From Symbiodinium sp. CCMP2592 (lineage: Eukaryota > Sar > Dinophyceae > Suessiales > Symbiodiniaceae), in the NCBI GenBank assembly GCA_905221615.1, contig CAJNDT010001213.1, forward strand, positions 579,001-643,000: DNA of 64,000 nucleotides, written 5' to 3'. Below are positions 10,284 through 19,020 of the stretch, piece after piece. The notes under the pieces are model-generated. The model was not told the origin of the DNA, ran no database searches, and was given only the letters and a program-made list of their open reading frames with translations. Position numbers and translations under genes: made by a program. Every line of letters begins with the position of its first letter. Position 1 is the stretch's first letter.

Positions 10284-10353
10284 TATAAGTACCTTAATTA
10301 AGAAATACAGGTAGATAACCCTTACTTCTGACCCTACTGACACAGTCCCCTGA
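10284..10353. repeat. Worn family C element inside an intron
   Basis: AAGTACCTTAATTAAG core, followed by CCTACTGACACAGTCCCCTG; tips lost. Confidence 0.5.
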
Positions 10354-10437
10354 GAAACCTCCCTGACAAGAAGGGGGCTTGTCTATTGAGGTCCCTGCTT
10401 TTACCCTTACAAAGGGGATGGGGCCGACACCAAAGGC

Positions 10438-10726
10438 CACCTAAACCCTAAACCCCTGAACCCCTAAACCCCAAACCCTAAACCTAAACCCCAAACCCTA
10501 AATCCTAAAACCCCTAACCCCTAAACCCCACACCCAAACCCTAAACCCTAAACCCCAAACCCCAAACCCAAACCCGAAACCCTACTAAACCTAAACCCTA
10601 AACCCGAAACCCCAAACCCAAACCCTAAACCCTAAACCCCAAACCCTAACCCCTAAACCCTAACCCCCAAACCTAAATCCTAAACCCTAACCCCTAAACC
10701 CCAAACCCAAACCCTAAACCCTAAAC
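10438..10726. repeat. CCCTAAA-like array forming most of an intron
   Basis: About 290 bp of degenerate CCCTAAA with CCCCTAAA, CCCAAA and CCTAAAT variants. It lies between two minus-strand exon candidates, so it would be intronic TTTAGGG on the transcribed strand. Confidence 0.85.
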
Positions 10727-10798
10727 GCTGCAGACGTCCCAAGTCTAAGCCCTTGGCCGAAGCTGTTCACGAGCGCCAGGCCCGTCTGTGTCGCATAC
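10727..10798 (-). CDS. Candidate internal exon, unknown protein
   Basis: Bounded upstream by CCAAG with G as first exon base and downstream by GCGTTTAGGG. The frame reads YATQTGLALVNSFGQGLRL and ends GTSA. Using the GC of GCGTTTAGGG as donor gives phase 0 and joins the exon at 9911-10117 in frame. Using the GT two bases later does not. GC donors are documented in dinoflagellate genes, which fits but does not prove the organism. The intron between them is about 0.6 kb. Confidence 0.45.
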
Positions 10799-10945
10799 CT
10801 TGGGTATAGCCCTCATACAATAACAGTCTATAATAAGGCTAGTACTCAGGGCCTAATATATCTATATTACGAATATTATCCAACTGCTACTGAGAGGGGG
10901 CAGTACCCAACGCATACCTCTCGGGATGAAGCGGGCTCCTTTGCC

Positions 10946-11057
10946 TATATGGGTAGTTGTCAAAATTAGGGCCCCTTTTCGGGTACCCTGAATATTAGGT
11001 GCCGTACTGCAGTAAGGACTCAAACAGGGACCATAATTTTGACAACCACCCATATAG
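10946..11057. repeat. Fold-back element, family I
   Basis: TATGGGTAGTTGTCAAAATT at the left, AATTTTGACAACCACCCATA at the right, with GGTACCCTGAA and GGTGCCGTACT inside. Confidence 0.85.
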
Positions 11058-11207
11058 GGTTTAGGGGTTTAGAGTTTAGGGTTAAAGGGTGGCTAAAAAG
11101 GGATCTAAAAGGCTTTTTACAAGGGTTTCGGGGTTGATGTAGACCTCTGATTTATATACTGCTTTTCTGTCCGGGCCTGAACGACCCCCATTCAAATACC
11201 GTTTAAC

Positions 11208-11307
11208 GTATAGGGGTCTTTTCCGGGAAACATCTACATTGCCCAACAAGCCCTGCTTTCACAACGGCTGCAGTCAACAAGCTAGACAAGAAAATGCTAC
11301 TGGGGAC
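11208..11307 (-). CDS. Possible internal exon, unknown
   Basis: Acceptor CATGAG followed by G; the frame reads LTAAVVKAGLVGQCRCFPEK after a Ser/Leu-rich start; a GT follows near CCTATAC. It would lie upstream of the 10727-10798 exon on the same strand. Support is composition and boundary motifs only. Confidence 0.25.
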
Positions 11308-11313
11308 CTCATG

Positions 11314-11517
11314 CTAAAGAATCCCCCTACAGTTCAAGAGGTATTCCTGTCTTGGACGTGGCCATAGGGGGCGGGGGAGACAGTTACGATTCATTAACCC
11401 CGCTCCTTGCATGCATTCTTGATTTGCATAGGTCCGTGTCTCTTCGGGATTTCCATGAAATGCACCTGAAGGAAGACCCCTAAGCAGGTCACACACTAAC
11501 AAATCTCGTTCGGACAT
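11314..11517 (-). CDS. Possible first exon, 67-codon ORF, unknown
   Basis: ATG at 11517 to TAG at 11314. The protein starts MSERDLLVCDLLRGLPSGAF and continues with Asn, Arg and Pro-rich sequence. An internal CTTCAG/GTGC could also be a splice site. It lies 5' of the other minus-strand exons at 9.9-11.3 kb and might be their first exon, but I cannot show a phase-consistent join. Confidence 0.3.
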   Translation of the reverse strand: MSERDLLVCDLLRGLPSGAFHGNPEETRTYANQECMQGAGLMNRNCLPRPLWPRPRQEYLLNCRGIL

Positions 11518-11800
11518 TTGCTGGGCAATGTGCAGCGAGCTGCATGTGCAGCATGGCTGTCATAGCCGCTAACTAATTGCTCCCGTTCAGTTCAACCAGA
11601 AACCCGAGCACTAAATCCCAAACCCGAACTAAGTGTCGATTTGGGCTATTTTCAGTCTCCCTTATTGTTTAACATAGAGCCCTAACTATAACTATGTCTA
11701 GGGATCTAAGGCAAAACATTACCAACACACCCCAAACTCTGACTCCCTGAACCCTACACCACAAACACTTCCCAGAGGCTGCAGCAAAGTTCGCAGCGAC

Positions 11801-11858
11801 ATGGACTCGCTTGGGAATGAAAGGGACGAGAGCGCCTGGCTACTTCAGATGAAAGGGA
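11801..11858 (+). CDS. Possible exon interrupted by a family A element
   Basis: An ATG opens the plus-strand frame MDSLGNERDESAWLLQMKG, which then runs into a family A element beginning at CCCAGG. The upstream bases in the same frame are also protein-like. No family recognised. Confidence 0.3.
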
Positions 11859-11955
11859 CCCAGGAAGCCAAATACCCCCTAATTAAGGAAGATAGCTTAA
11901 ATCATAATATAGTGTAAGACATCTTCCTTAATTAAGGGGTATTGAGCTCTCGGGG
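11859..11955. repeat. Fold-back element, family A
   Basis: CCCAGGAAGCCAAATACCCC at the left, GGGGTATTGAGCTCTCGGGG at the right. Confidence 0.75.
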
Positions 11956-12276
11956 GACTTAGTAAGTTGGGGTTGCTTTTGTTCGCTTGTTTAGGGTTTA
12001 GGGTTCAGGGTTTAGGGTCTACTTCCTAATTAAGGGGTCAGGGGACTTAATAGGTAGGGTTGAATTTTTCCCGTGTCTCGGGTTCAGGGTTCAGGTTCTA
12101 CTTACGGGATCAGGGGACTTAGTAAGTAGGGTTCCTTTAGGGGTTCCGTTAAGGGATCTATGAGGGTTCTATAAGAGGGGTGTAGGGTTTAGGGGACCTA
12201 GTAGGTGACTGTAGCTATACCTATGTATAACACTACTTGAGGTACTTATACTAAGTCCCATGATCCTCTAAGTAGG
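11956..12276. repeat. Cluster of family C fragments in TTTAGGG-like DNA
   Basis: Four partial copies carrying the GGGGACTTAGTAAGTAGGG core, and a final right half ending ATGATCCTCTAAGTAG, separated by TTTAGGG text. Confidence 0.7.
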
Positions 12277-12637
12277 GTTTGGGGGGCTAGGGCTTTGGGA
12301 CTTGGGGCTGTGGGGTTTTGGGTTTACGGTTGGAAATCACCCCAAATCGACACCGCGTTCGGGTTTGGGATATAGGTCTCGGGTTTCTGGTTTCGCGTTT
12401 GGCGTTCAGGGCTTCAGGCTTGCGAAGGCTTTCGGGCTGTGGGCGCTAGTCTTTCGTTCCGACTCTGTCGGCTTACTATACGGGACTTTAAACAGGGTTT
12501 TGGGGCATATCATACTACAACGCCCTACAAACCCTAGGGATTACAATAGCCCACAAGCCTTTTATAGTATGGTTTTTGGGCCCAAACGCCTGGATATATG
12601 AGTCCTTAGATCCCTAGGAAAAGTATTGGTAATTATT
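12277..12637. other. Gene-less; GGGTTT-rich
   Basis: A 99-codon plus frame at 12302-12601 is largely a translation of GGTTT/GGGTTT text (FGFTVG, GFRL and similar) and is not believed to be a gene. Confidence 0.5.
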
Positions 12638-12833
12638 TGGGGGTTTCCGAACATAGGGGACCCTAATATAGTACCCTAAATAGTAGGATCCTGATTAAAA
12701 GGATCCCGAAATAGGGTATCCCAAAATTTTTGGAAACTCCAAACCCTTATAGAGCCCCTTAAAGGAACCCTTATAGTACCCTTACAGTAACCCTTTAAAG
12801 GAACCCTAAGGTACCCCAATTTTCGGAAACTTC
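12638..12833. repeat. Family L element, composite
   Basis: GGGTTTCCGAACATAGGGG at the left; AATTTTTGGAAACTCC and then a second CCAATTTTCGGAAACTTCC at the right, with CCTTAAAGGAACCC modules between. Related copies lie at 26249-26414 and 48394-48573. Confidence 0.75.
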
Positions 12834-13162
12834 CATTCAGGCCCCTACTATTTTAAGTTGTTGGGCTGGGATCTGATTGCGGGGGTTAGGTTGGTTGCCA
12901 CCTACTTAGAGGATCATGGGACTTAGTAAGGGTCCCTTTAAGGGATCTATAAGGTTCCTTAAAGGGATCGATAGGGGTTTAGGATTTAGGGTCAACTTAG
13001 AGGGTTCTAGCTTTTTACTTTGGCTGCAGACTGCTTTTTGGAGCCTCAAAATTGAAGAATGCCCTCAGATGTTGGACTGGCTCCTTGGTAGAGGCTTCTC
13101 CTGAAGACTCGCAGCCCGAACACTAAACTAAACCTGACACGCAAAAAGCCAAAAAGCCTGTT

Positions 13163-13249
13163 CCGAGAGACTCCAAACCCCCGAAAGTAAGGAATATCCC
13201 TCAAAGTACGATAGGAGCCCAAATGTGACTGAAGGTCAGTTCCTTAACT
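13163..13249. repeat. Worn family B element
   Basis: CCGAGAGACTCCAAACCCCC then AAGGAATATCCC; the right arm has only AGTTCCTTAACTC left. Confidence 0.5.
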
Positions 13250-13375
13250 CTAAGTTGTCAACCCGGCCTCGTCCACCAGTGGGTTCATCTGCCTTCCGAC
13301 GCGGACAATGCTGAGAGCTGAGTTTGGCGGCTGAAGAGTTGCCTCGACCTCCAGGCTACCTTCTGAGGCAGGGCC
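13250..13375 (-). CDS. Candidate exon, unknown protein
   Basis: An open minus-strand frame, from just after an in-frame TAA to a TAG at 13250, reads EGSLEVEATLQPPNSALSIV and then RVGRQMNPLVDEAGLTT. The mix of residues and the third-position bias are clearly protein-like. There are three AG/G sites near the start (CAGAAG/G, TGGAG/G and AATTAAG/G), so the exact 5' edge is open. No family recognised; it may be the last exon of a gene lying towards 13.4 kb and above. Confidence 0.4.
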   Translation of the reverse strand, partial: GPASEGSLEVEATLQPPNSALSIVRVGRQMNPLVDEAGLTT

Positions 13376-13648
13376 TTAATTCCCACTACTCCGGGAGAAA
13401 AGGCCTGTACTCAGAAAGCCCAGTAAAGTAAGCTGAAAACATGTGAAACATGCCTCTTCTTCTTCACTAAGGCATGATGGCCTTCCTGCATGTAAATAAA
13501 TGTCTCGCTGACATTACAAGCACGTTTAGGTCTAGGGTTGAGGGCAGAATCCACCTCAGCAACAAGCGAGTTTCATAGCAAACAGGTATGTTCTTGGGGA
13601 GCGGGGGTTTAGTTTTGGAGGGAAGCACTGGCGGACCTGCGCTTGTGA

Positions 13649-13686
13649 AACGGTTGATGATACAAATCCTGCATATAATAAGGAGA

Positions 13687-13726
<40 letters not shown>

Positions 13727-13784
13727 CAGAATTCCCATAGTCTAGGGTCATTAAGGTACGGCAGGACTTATCTCATCGACCGAA
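13649..13784. repeat. Family E element with a (TA)n expansion
   Basis: CGGTTGATGATACAAATCC at the left, GGACTTATCTCATCGACCG at the right. A run of about 30 bp of AT repeats (13690-13720) interrupts the loop. Confidence 0.8.
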
Positions 13785-13857
13785 CAACTCAACCCAGCCT
13801 CAGCATGGGGCTGCCGGGTAGCAGCGTCAGCCTGCGCAGCACATGTCAAGGTGAAGG

Positions 13858-13984
13858 GTGGAGGCTCTAGGGTCTCAGGGTTTGGGTTTAGGGGTTTAGG
13901 GTTTAGGGTCTCAGGGTTTAGGGCTTCAGGGTTTCAGGTTTTTCTGGTTCAGGGGTTGAGGGTTTAGGGTATAGGGGTTTGGAC
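13858..13984. repeat. TTTAGGG-like array
   Basis: Degenerate TTTAGGG/TTCAGGG units. It abuts the exon at 13985-14119 at its donor side. Confidence 0.75.
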
Positions 13985-14119
13985 GTCGTAGACGGAAGAG
14001 GCGGATGAGCCATCGTGAGAACAAGCATCGGCCAGGAACGCATGCAAAGCCGGAGCAAGCCCAAACAGAGAAGCAAACAAAGCCCTGAACCAGATTACCC
14101 ATGACGAATCTACGATCCC
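13985..14119 (-). CDS. Candidate internal exon, hydrophobic protein segment
   Basis: Exactly 45 codons, phase 0 at both ends: acceptor GTAAG followed by G, donor GAC/GTCCAAACC. It encodes a hydrophobic stretch, WVIWFRALFASLFGLAPALH, followed by an acidic/Ser-rich segment (ADACSHDGSSASSVYD). The hydrophobic part could be a membrane helix or signal anchor. Neighbouring DNA on both sides is TTTAGGG-like, as at other exon candidates here. No family recognised. Confidence 0.45.
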
Positions 14120-14213
14120 CTTACATCCCAAACAACGAAGCACAACCGAACCCGAACCCCAAAAACCACGTCCCAATTCGCCAACACAAACAAAACTGCA
14201 TCCTGCATCATGT

Positions 14214-14520
14214 GCCCTAAACCCTAAACCCCGAACTCTAAAGACGACGCCCTGAAACTAAAACAAAACAAAACCCTAGATTGCAGAACAATGAGGTTTA
14301 GGGGCCTACATCCCAAGCCCGAAAATCTTCAATCTTTCAAAACTAGAACCCTAAACCCTGAACCGTAAACCCCTAAACCCTAAACCCTGAACCGTAAACC
14401 CCTAAACCCTAAACCCTGAACCGTAAAGCCCTAAACCCTAAACCCTCGACCGTAAACCCCTAAACCCTAAACCCTGAACCGTAAACCCCTAAACCCTAAA
14501 CCCCTCGACCCTGAACCTAA
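14214..14520. repeat. CCCTAAA array with a 28-bp higher-order unit
   Basis: Between about 14343 and 14510 the unit CCCTAAACCCTGAACCGTAA plus ACCCCTAA is repeated about five times. The period is 28 bp, or four telomere-type heptamers, with shared variants at fixed positions, so it grew as a block. Confidence 0.8.
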
Positions 14521-14583
14521 AATCTCCCCTAATCCTAAGCTCTGAGTCCCTGAGCCCGAAAGCCCAGATTGACAAACTAGACC

Positions 14584-14690
14584 CAAGAGTAGCCGTGGAA
14601 AAAAAAGGGGTGCCCTTTTTGGGTTAAAGGGTGTTAAAAGAGAACCTAAACCCCTAAAAAAGGGAATAAGGGCCTACTCTGGGTCCTAGC
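14584..14690. repeat. Family F-prime element
   Basis: AGAGTAGCC at the left, GGCCTACTCTGGGTCCTAG at the right, inner AAAGGGGTGCCCTTTTT and AAAAAAGGGAATAAGGG. Confidence 0.75.
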
Positions 14691-15389
14691 AAACCACTCG
14701 AACCAAAAACTCGAACTAAAGCCTTCCAGGAGCCCATCCACTTAAACTTAAACTCTAAGCCCAACCCTGGCCCTATACAAACCTTGACCCTCAAACCCTA
14801 AACCACAAAACTTGTATATAAGGCCTAAAGCCTGAACCCTATACAGATCTTGATTTGGCGCCCGAACCCTAAACCTTAAACAGTATAGAAGACCTAAGCC
14901 GAAACTTGAAAAAGCCCTCGCAATACGCAAACCAATGCCTCCTAACTCCGACACCCACAATTACAACAGGCCCTACACCCCAAACCCCTGAACCCCCAAA
15001 CCCCCTACACCCTTAAAACCGCAAACTCTAAGCCCCTAAACCCCATAAACTTGAAACCTCAACCCCCCGAGCCCTAACCCCTAAACCTTGAGATTCCGAT
15101 CCCCTCTCTCACGGCCTGGCGCAGTGCAGCGATCGCAAGAGGCTCAAGAGACCTGCCTCGGCAACAGTTTTGTTTGGGGGGAGGGGGAAAGGGGGGGTCG
15201 GGAGAGGTTCGGGTTAATTTCATTTCCAGGATTCAAGATATTGAGGTTCCACGCTGTTGGCAGTGACAAGAAGCCCTGCAGCTCGTCCCTGCACACCCAC
15301 TATCGCCAAAATGCAGGGACCACACCAGGACATGACCAAGACTGAGGACGTGAGGCGTGTACTAGGAGGTTAAGCGTGAGGCTTCTTTA
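14691..15389. other. CCCTAAA-like DNA, then unique DNA without a confident gene
   Basis: 14700-15090 is degenerate CCCTAAA. 15091-15350 is unique and GC-rich, with open frames on both strands (for example minus-strand NKTVAEAGLLSLLRSLHC) but no boundary support. Confidence 0.4.
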
Positions 15390-15500
15390 TTAGAAGGCTG
15401 GGTACGAAGGTCTAGAAGCCAAGTATACTTCAAGGCTATCGGGGTTGTCCAGGAACCACACCGGCTCTCTTGTCTTGACGAATGAGATGAAGAATTCAAG
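15390..15500 (-). CDS. Last exon of a minus-strand gene, unknown protein
   Basis: After CACAG, a phase-0 frame reads LEFFISFVKTREPVWFLDN and continues to SLEVYLASRPSYPAF, then TAA. TAATAAAG follows at once, which could serve as a second stop and a polyadenylation-like signal. Composition is strongly protein-like. It joins in phase to the exon at 15660-15768 with a GT donor. I do not recognise the family. Confidence 0.55.
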   Translation of the reverse strand, partial: LEFFISFVKTREPVWFLDNPDSLEVYLASRPSYPAF

Positions 15501-15659
15501 CTGTGAAACTTGATACGACCTCAAGGGAACGGCAAAGAATAGTCAGCAAATGCCCTATAACTCTGTACCAAGATCTATATGAAATGATACAATCCTACAA
15601 ACCCCAAACGCACCCCCCTCTGATAATTCAACTACCGCTCAAGCTCCAAGTCAAAGCAC

Positions 15660-15768
15660 TGCTTCATTTTTGTTCCTATCGACCAAATATACAGGCACAA
15701 CTAGGCTTAGAGTTCTCCATCTGTTGAACACACGATGCCCACCCACAGAAGCTGTGAGACGGGCGAAT
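15660..15768 (-). CDS. Internal exon of the same gene
   Basis: 109 nt between CACTTAG and GCA/GTGCTT. The first base completes a codon left by the 15848-16008 exon; then 36 codons read FARLTASVGGHRVFNRWRT and LSLVVPVYLVDRNKNEA. Frame and phase agree with both neighbours, with introns of 79 and 159 nt. The middle is a hydrophobic strand-like segment. Confidence 0.5.
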
Positions 15769-15847
15769 CTAAGTGCCAAGCCGCTGCATAGGTGGAGCCA
15801 ATGCTGGTCTGACAGAAGGTATGGTATGGACTTGTGTCAACAATTAC

Positions 15848-16008
15848 ATGGAGTGGAAGTCTATTGACTTGAGTTCTATTCGAGCTTTATGGTCATCAGA
15901 AAGTAGGCCAGTAGGACAGGCCATACCTGCAGCCCTAATATCGCTTTTCAGGAAGATGCCCGGCGCAATGAATGTTGCATCTTTCAGCCTGCCTGTCTTG
16001 CTGCACAC
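15848..16008 (-). CDS. Internal exon of the same gene
   Basis: 161 nt, from an AG followed by G (CTGAG/GTG) to CAT/GTAATT. It reads VCSKTGRLKDATFIAPGIF, LKSDIRAAGMACPTGLLSDD and HKARIELKSIDFHS. The plus strand also has an open 85-codon frame across this span, which I rejected because the minus frame has matching splice phases on both sides. No family recognised. Confidence 0.5.
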
Positions 16009-16113
16009 CTCAGTGTGGTTGAAGGTTTAGGGCCAGTTTAATATTTGTTTAGTGTTTGGCATATTCCATTCCCCAAAACCTGGCAGTGCCTTCATTCTAC
16101 TTCCAAACTACCC

Positions 16114-16236
16114 CTACTTGCCGGATCATGTGACTTAGCAAGTAGGGTTGTAAGTCCATTAATCGCGGACATAAATAAGTACAACTATTGTTACCTTCCT
16201 GGTCACCCTACTTACTAAGTCCTCTGATCCTTTAGG
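16114..16236. repeat. Fold-back element, family C
   Basis: CTACTTGCCGGATCATGTG at the left, CCTCTGATCCTTTAGGT at the right. It would lie in an intron of the 15.4-17.3 kb gene. Confidence 0.8.
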
Positions 16237-16381
16237 TCGCTACGAATTCCACCGGACTCCGCAGATCCCAAAGCCCTAAACCCTGACTCCGAAAACAGTG
16301 CCGTTCGGGATTGGGTCTTCCTTGTCTTCGAGTTTCGGGCTTAGGGTTTAGGCATACTGAAGACAGTCACAAAGCATGCCT

Positions 16382-16630
16382 TCATTTAGCACAGCTCTCA
16401 ACAAGCACTGCAGCCTTGTAGTCGGTCATAGACCTTCGCGGCTCGACATTTTGGGCTTGCGAGATTTGGGTCATCCGTGTCTCCTTTACGATGCGTTTGC
16501 TTTTGTAGTAGTAGCAGAAGCTGGGGTAGGTGGCAGTGGCAGTAGAAGTAGTCGTCGTCGTAGTGGTAGTCGTCGTCGTAGCAGCGTTTCGCGGGAGTGC
16601 AATGTCAGAAAGATCGCAGACAAGAGCCAC
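16382..16630 (-). CDS. Thr-rich ORF on a trinucleotide run, doubtful
   Basis: The minus frame contains about eleven consecutive Thr from an ACG/ACT/ACC run (about 16525-16580), then AsnValGlu/Arg-rich sequence to TGA. The flanks of the run look protein-like, but other frames do as well. It could be an exon of the 15.4-17.3 kb gene or simple-sequence noise. Confidence 0.2.
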   Translation of the reverse strand: MALVCDLSDIALPRNAATTTTTTTTTTTSTATATYPSFCYYYKSKRIVKETRMTQISQAQNVEPRRSMTDYKAAVLVESCAK

Positions 16631-16810
16631 TCAATCTTAGCCTACGTCGGAAACCTCATCATGATAATCTGAGTAAAGAGCAATAACGACAGCAACGCCG
16701 AAAGTGGATGACCCGCGCTCATAGGCAATTAGAACAGAATTGCTCCTTTTAAAGGGGCTCCAATTACAAAGGCTTAGGCTTAGTATCGGGGCTTGGAAAC
16801 AGTTCACAAG

Positions 16811-16883
16811 TCACACCAGCTCCGCTGTTGCGTGCGGCAAGATCATGATGTAAGCTGCCCACCATGTACGGCTCGCCGTCGGC
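16811..16883 (-). CDS. Possible upstream exon of the 15.4-17.3 kb gene
   Basis: After GGCCTAG with G as first base, the frame ADGEPYMVGSLHHDLAARNS is protein-like. An alternative frame ending at a GT (CTG/GTGTGA) would have the right phase for the next exon but looks less natural. The 3' edge is therefore uncertain. Confidence 0.3.
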
Positions 16884-17171
16884 CTAGGCCGGAAGCGGTT
16901 GCAAGGATGGCTGGGCTACGTGGCAGGGGGGTGGGGCGGGGTACGGTAGTTAACATCGAAGCCTGAATAACAAACTAGTGATATTTACTTAGCCCCTTTG
17001 ATTTCCTCGCTGTACTGATCGTAGAGCTGCACCTCAGTTTACTTAAAATCACAGGCACTCAATTCTGGATCCAAAGCCCAGACGTCAAAAGCACCGAATC
17101 CTGAACCTTTAGCTCAGTCCACACCCCTCTTCAAATGCCCAAACCCTCAGCCCTCAATCCTAAACTTGTAC

Positions 17172-17337
17172 TCGCGACCCCGAGGGTTGCAACTAGTTTG
17201 GCCAAGGAAATCGAACTGACTGTCCCTGCTGAGTCTTCCGGAGCAGCGGAAGTTATGCTGTGTCTGTGCCTGACTGTCTCGAAGCCGCACAAATAATGGT
17301 TGCAGGGGTCGGGGCAAAGAACGATTGACGGAACCAT
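17172..17337 (-). CDS. Possible first exon of the 15.4-17.3 kb gene
   Basis: ATG at 17337 opens a frame starting MVPSIVLCPDPCNHYLCGFE and continuing with Ser/Ala-rich sequence. GT sites occur at GGG/GTCGCG and GCGA/GTACAAG, just before TTTAGG-like text. The unspliced frame stays open to 17131. A start exon here is consistent with strand and order but is not proven. Confidence 0.35.
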
Positions 17338-17400
17338 GAACACACCATCAAGACATGTCGAACCTTCTTTCTAAGTTTCCTGCAGGTTCAGCGTTTCGGA

Positions 17401-17479
17401 TCGTTATATGGGGATTATATAGGGACTATAGTACTAACCAAAACAGGCTAAAGGTTGCCTACTCTACTATTAGGCCTGT
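17401..17479. repeat. Right part of a family H element
   Basis: GGGATTATATAGGGACTATA and GGCTAAAGGTTGCCTACTCT match family H. Confidence 0.7.
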
Positions 17480-17751
17480 AAAAGAAGATGGGCTGGGAAT
17501 CAGCATCTGGCCTCGGGAAGGCTTAACTTCTGCAGGCTTCCATCTTAGGATCCATGGAAGCACTCGTTTGCTTCGGAGTTCCTTCAGACCCTTCTGCTGA
17601 TGGAGGAAATTTCGCACCACTTAGAGTAGACCAACCATGCGAGTACCCCATTGGCCCATACCCCCTCTTTAACATACATATCCAGTCCTGGGAAGGGCGG
17701 TGGGTTCCGGCAAAAACCTTGCACCAGCCACAGGGCACACTATCATTACTC
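17480..17751. other. Possible coding island, strand not resolved
   Basis: From an ATG at 17554, the plus frame (MEALVCFGVPSDPSADGGNF and onward) stays open until it enters the family O element. The minus frame 17523-17738 is also open and protein-like. Confidence 0.25.
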
Positions 17752-17851
17752 CCAAAAGGTCCATGTACCCAAATAGTAGATACTTTGGCCCCAAATTTTG
17801 ATTACTTTGAGGCCTAAGTATATACTATCTGGGTACATGGACCCTTAGGGA
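17752..17851. repeat. Fold-back element, family O
   Basis: AAAGGTCCATGTACCCAAAT at the left, CTGGGTACATGGACCCTTAG at the right, with TAGATACTTTGGCCCC inside. A second copy lies at 61907-62012. Confidence 0.8.
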
Positions 17852-18278
17852 ATATCAAACCTGAAGTCCGGGATTTTGGTGATTGGCGATATCGTGAGTC
17901 AGCATCTGGGAGGTGCAAGATTTCCCCCATCCACCGTTTCACGTAAGAGTTGGAGATAGGGCGCTCTAAGCCCCAAGCCCCTAAGCCTCTAGGCGTGGAG
18001 GGTTAGAGTCTGTTAGGGCCGAAGATGTTGACAACACGCCCCTGTTTTGTGCACCGTAAGGCCGTCGACAAGAAAGCGTTGCTGCACTGCAGCGACTGGC
18101 ATGCCTATTGAATCATTTTGACCTCAAAGGCGGAGATGGAACCAACGCAGCGACACTTGCAAGAACAGATTCATGCAACATGGTAGGACGTAGCAGCTTG
18201 TTTCACGTGTGGAACGTTGGTCCCCTAGACCTCATACATGTTTGGCTTTGCTACAGCAGCCACCCAAGAAGCTTCAAC
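17852..18278. other. Unique DNA downstream of the caspase-like gene
   Basis: Minus-strand frames here (for example LHESVLASVAALVPSPPLRS) are protein-like and might be extra 3' exons or a neighbouring gene. I could not fix boundaries. Confidence 0.25.
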
Positions 18279-18357
18279 TTAGTCAAGGGCTAAGTCTCTC
18301 CGTGAAAGTTGCGGTCGGCTCTGGGGTATCAGCCACAACAGCACAGCAAGGGCTGAC
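18279..18357 (-). CDS. Candidate last exon (7) of the caspase-like gene
   Basis: After CGAAG with G as first base, it completes a codon left by exon 6, then reads SALAVLLWLIPQSRPQLSRR and DLALD before TAA. The start is a short hydrophobic segment. Phase agrees, but exons 3-7 rest on composition and phase only. Confidence 0.35.
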
Positions 18358-18429
18358 CTTCGACAAAGCTTCTAGGTTTACGCTTTGGGGTTTAGGATGA
18401 AGTTAGCAGGCAAAGTGACAAAAGCTTAC

Positions 18430-18525
18430 AGGACACTTGATGGGCACGTAGCACTGGGACGTGGGCTAGGATATGTACTCATCACTCTAGTTGTTCGTTC
18501 AAAGCAAGACGATACACCATAAACA
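18430..18525 (-). CDS. Candidate exon 6 of the caspase-like gene
   Basis: 96 nt from TTTCAG to CCT/GTAAGC, a standard GT donor. The frame reads VYGVSSCFERTTRVMSTYP and then a Pro/Ser-rich end. Phases match exon 5 and exon 7. Intron 5 would be 65 nt and intron 6 would be 72 nt. Confidence 0.4.
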
Positions 18526-18590
18526 CTGAAACATCAACTGCAGGGTCGAGAATATTACCCTCTAAGGGGTCCTCCAAAGACTTGTCCTAC

Positions 18591-18653
18591 CTTCGGACCA
18601 CATGTAGGGGCTCGTAAAGACAACTTCCTTCAAAATACATAGGGAAGCCTATG
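18591..18653 (-). CDS. Candidate exon 5 of the caspase-like gene
   Basis: 63 nt from TTCCAG to GAAG/GTAGGA. It reads IGFPMYFEGSCLYEPLHVVR. Phase agrees with exons 4 and 6. The intron before it would be only 32 nt, which is short enough to doubt this join. Confidence 0.35.
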
Positions 18654-18685
18654 CTGGAAAGAACCACCTGTAAATGCCATTTTAC

Positions 18686-18809
18686 TCAGCTTCTTGGATG
18701 GGCTGAAAGCCTGCACTGGGATGCAGCCGACGAACGATCATGCTGCGATGAACGGAGAAGTTAACCGATGCTCCGATCAGGGATGGATCATGATAAACAG
18801 GGTTTAGGG
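18686..18809 (-). CDS. Candidate exon 4 of the caspase-like gene
   Basis: 124 nt from CTTCAG to GCTGA/GTAAAA. Its frame reads NPVYHDPSLIGASVNFSVHR and SMIVRRLHPSAGFQPIQEA. It is the most protein-like of the downstream exons, and its donor is close to consensus. The CCCTAAACCC at its start is shared with the local repeat, so the true acceptor may be a little further in (GGAG/CATCGG, same phase). Confidence 0.45.
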
Positions 18810-18899
18810 CTGAAGGCTTTTGTCAGTGAAGGCTTAGAGCAGTTTATGTAGGATTCAGAGTTTTAGCGAATTTAGCTGCAACTAACCAGCTATTCCGAC

Positions 18900-18978
18900 A
18901 AGGTTGGGATGTCAAAGAGCTTGGAAGCTCTGGAAAGAACCGGATATCAGACATGATGATGGCAGTCTTCACAGCTTC
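18900..18978 (-). CDS. Candidate exon 3 of the caspase-like gene
   Basis: After CTAAAAG with G as first base, the frame reads EAVKTAIIMSDIRFFPELPS and SLTSQP. Ending at CCTT/GTCGG gives the right phase for exon 4. The preceding intron would be 42 nt. If that intron is not real, exon 2 simply ends at the TAA at 18982. Confidence 0.35.
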
Positions 18979-19020
18979 CTTTTAGCTGGGCAACTGCGGA
19001 GGGTGGAAATTCTGCGCTAC

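Noticed and set aside
12302-12601. 99-codon plus-strand ORF
   Set aside because: Most of it is translated GGGTTT text; no boundary or motif support.
15773-16030. 85-codon plus-strand ORF
   Set aside because: The minus-strand exon over the same bases joins its neighbours in phase; the plus frame has no partner.
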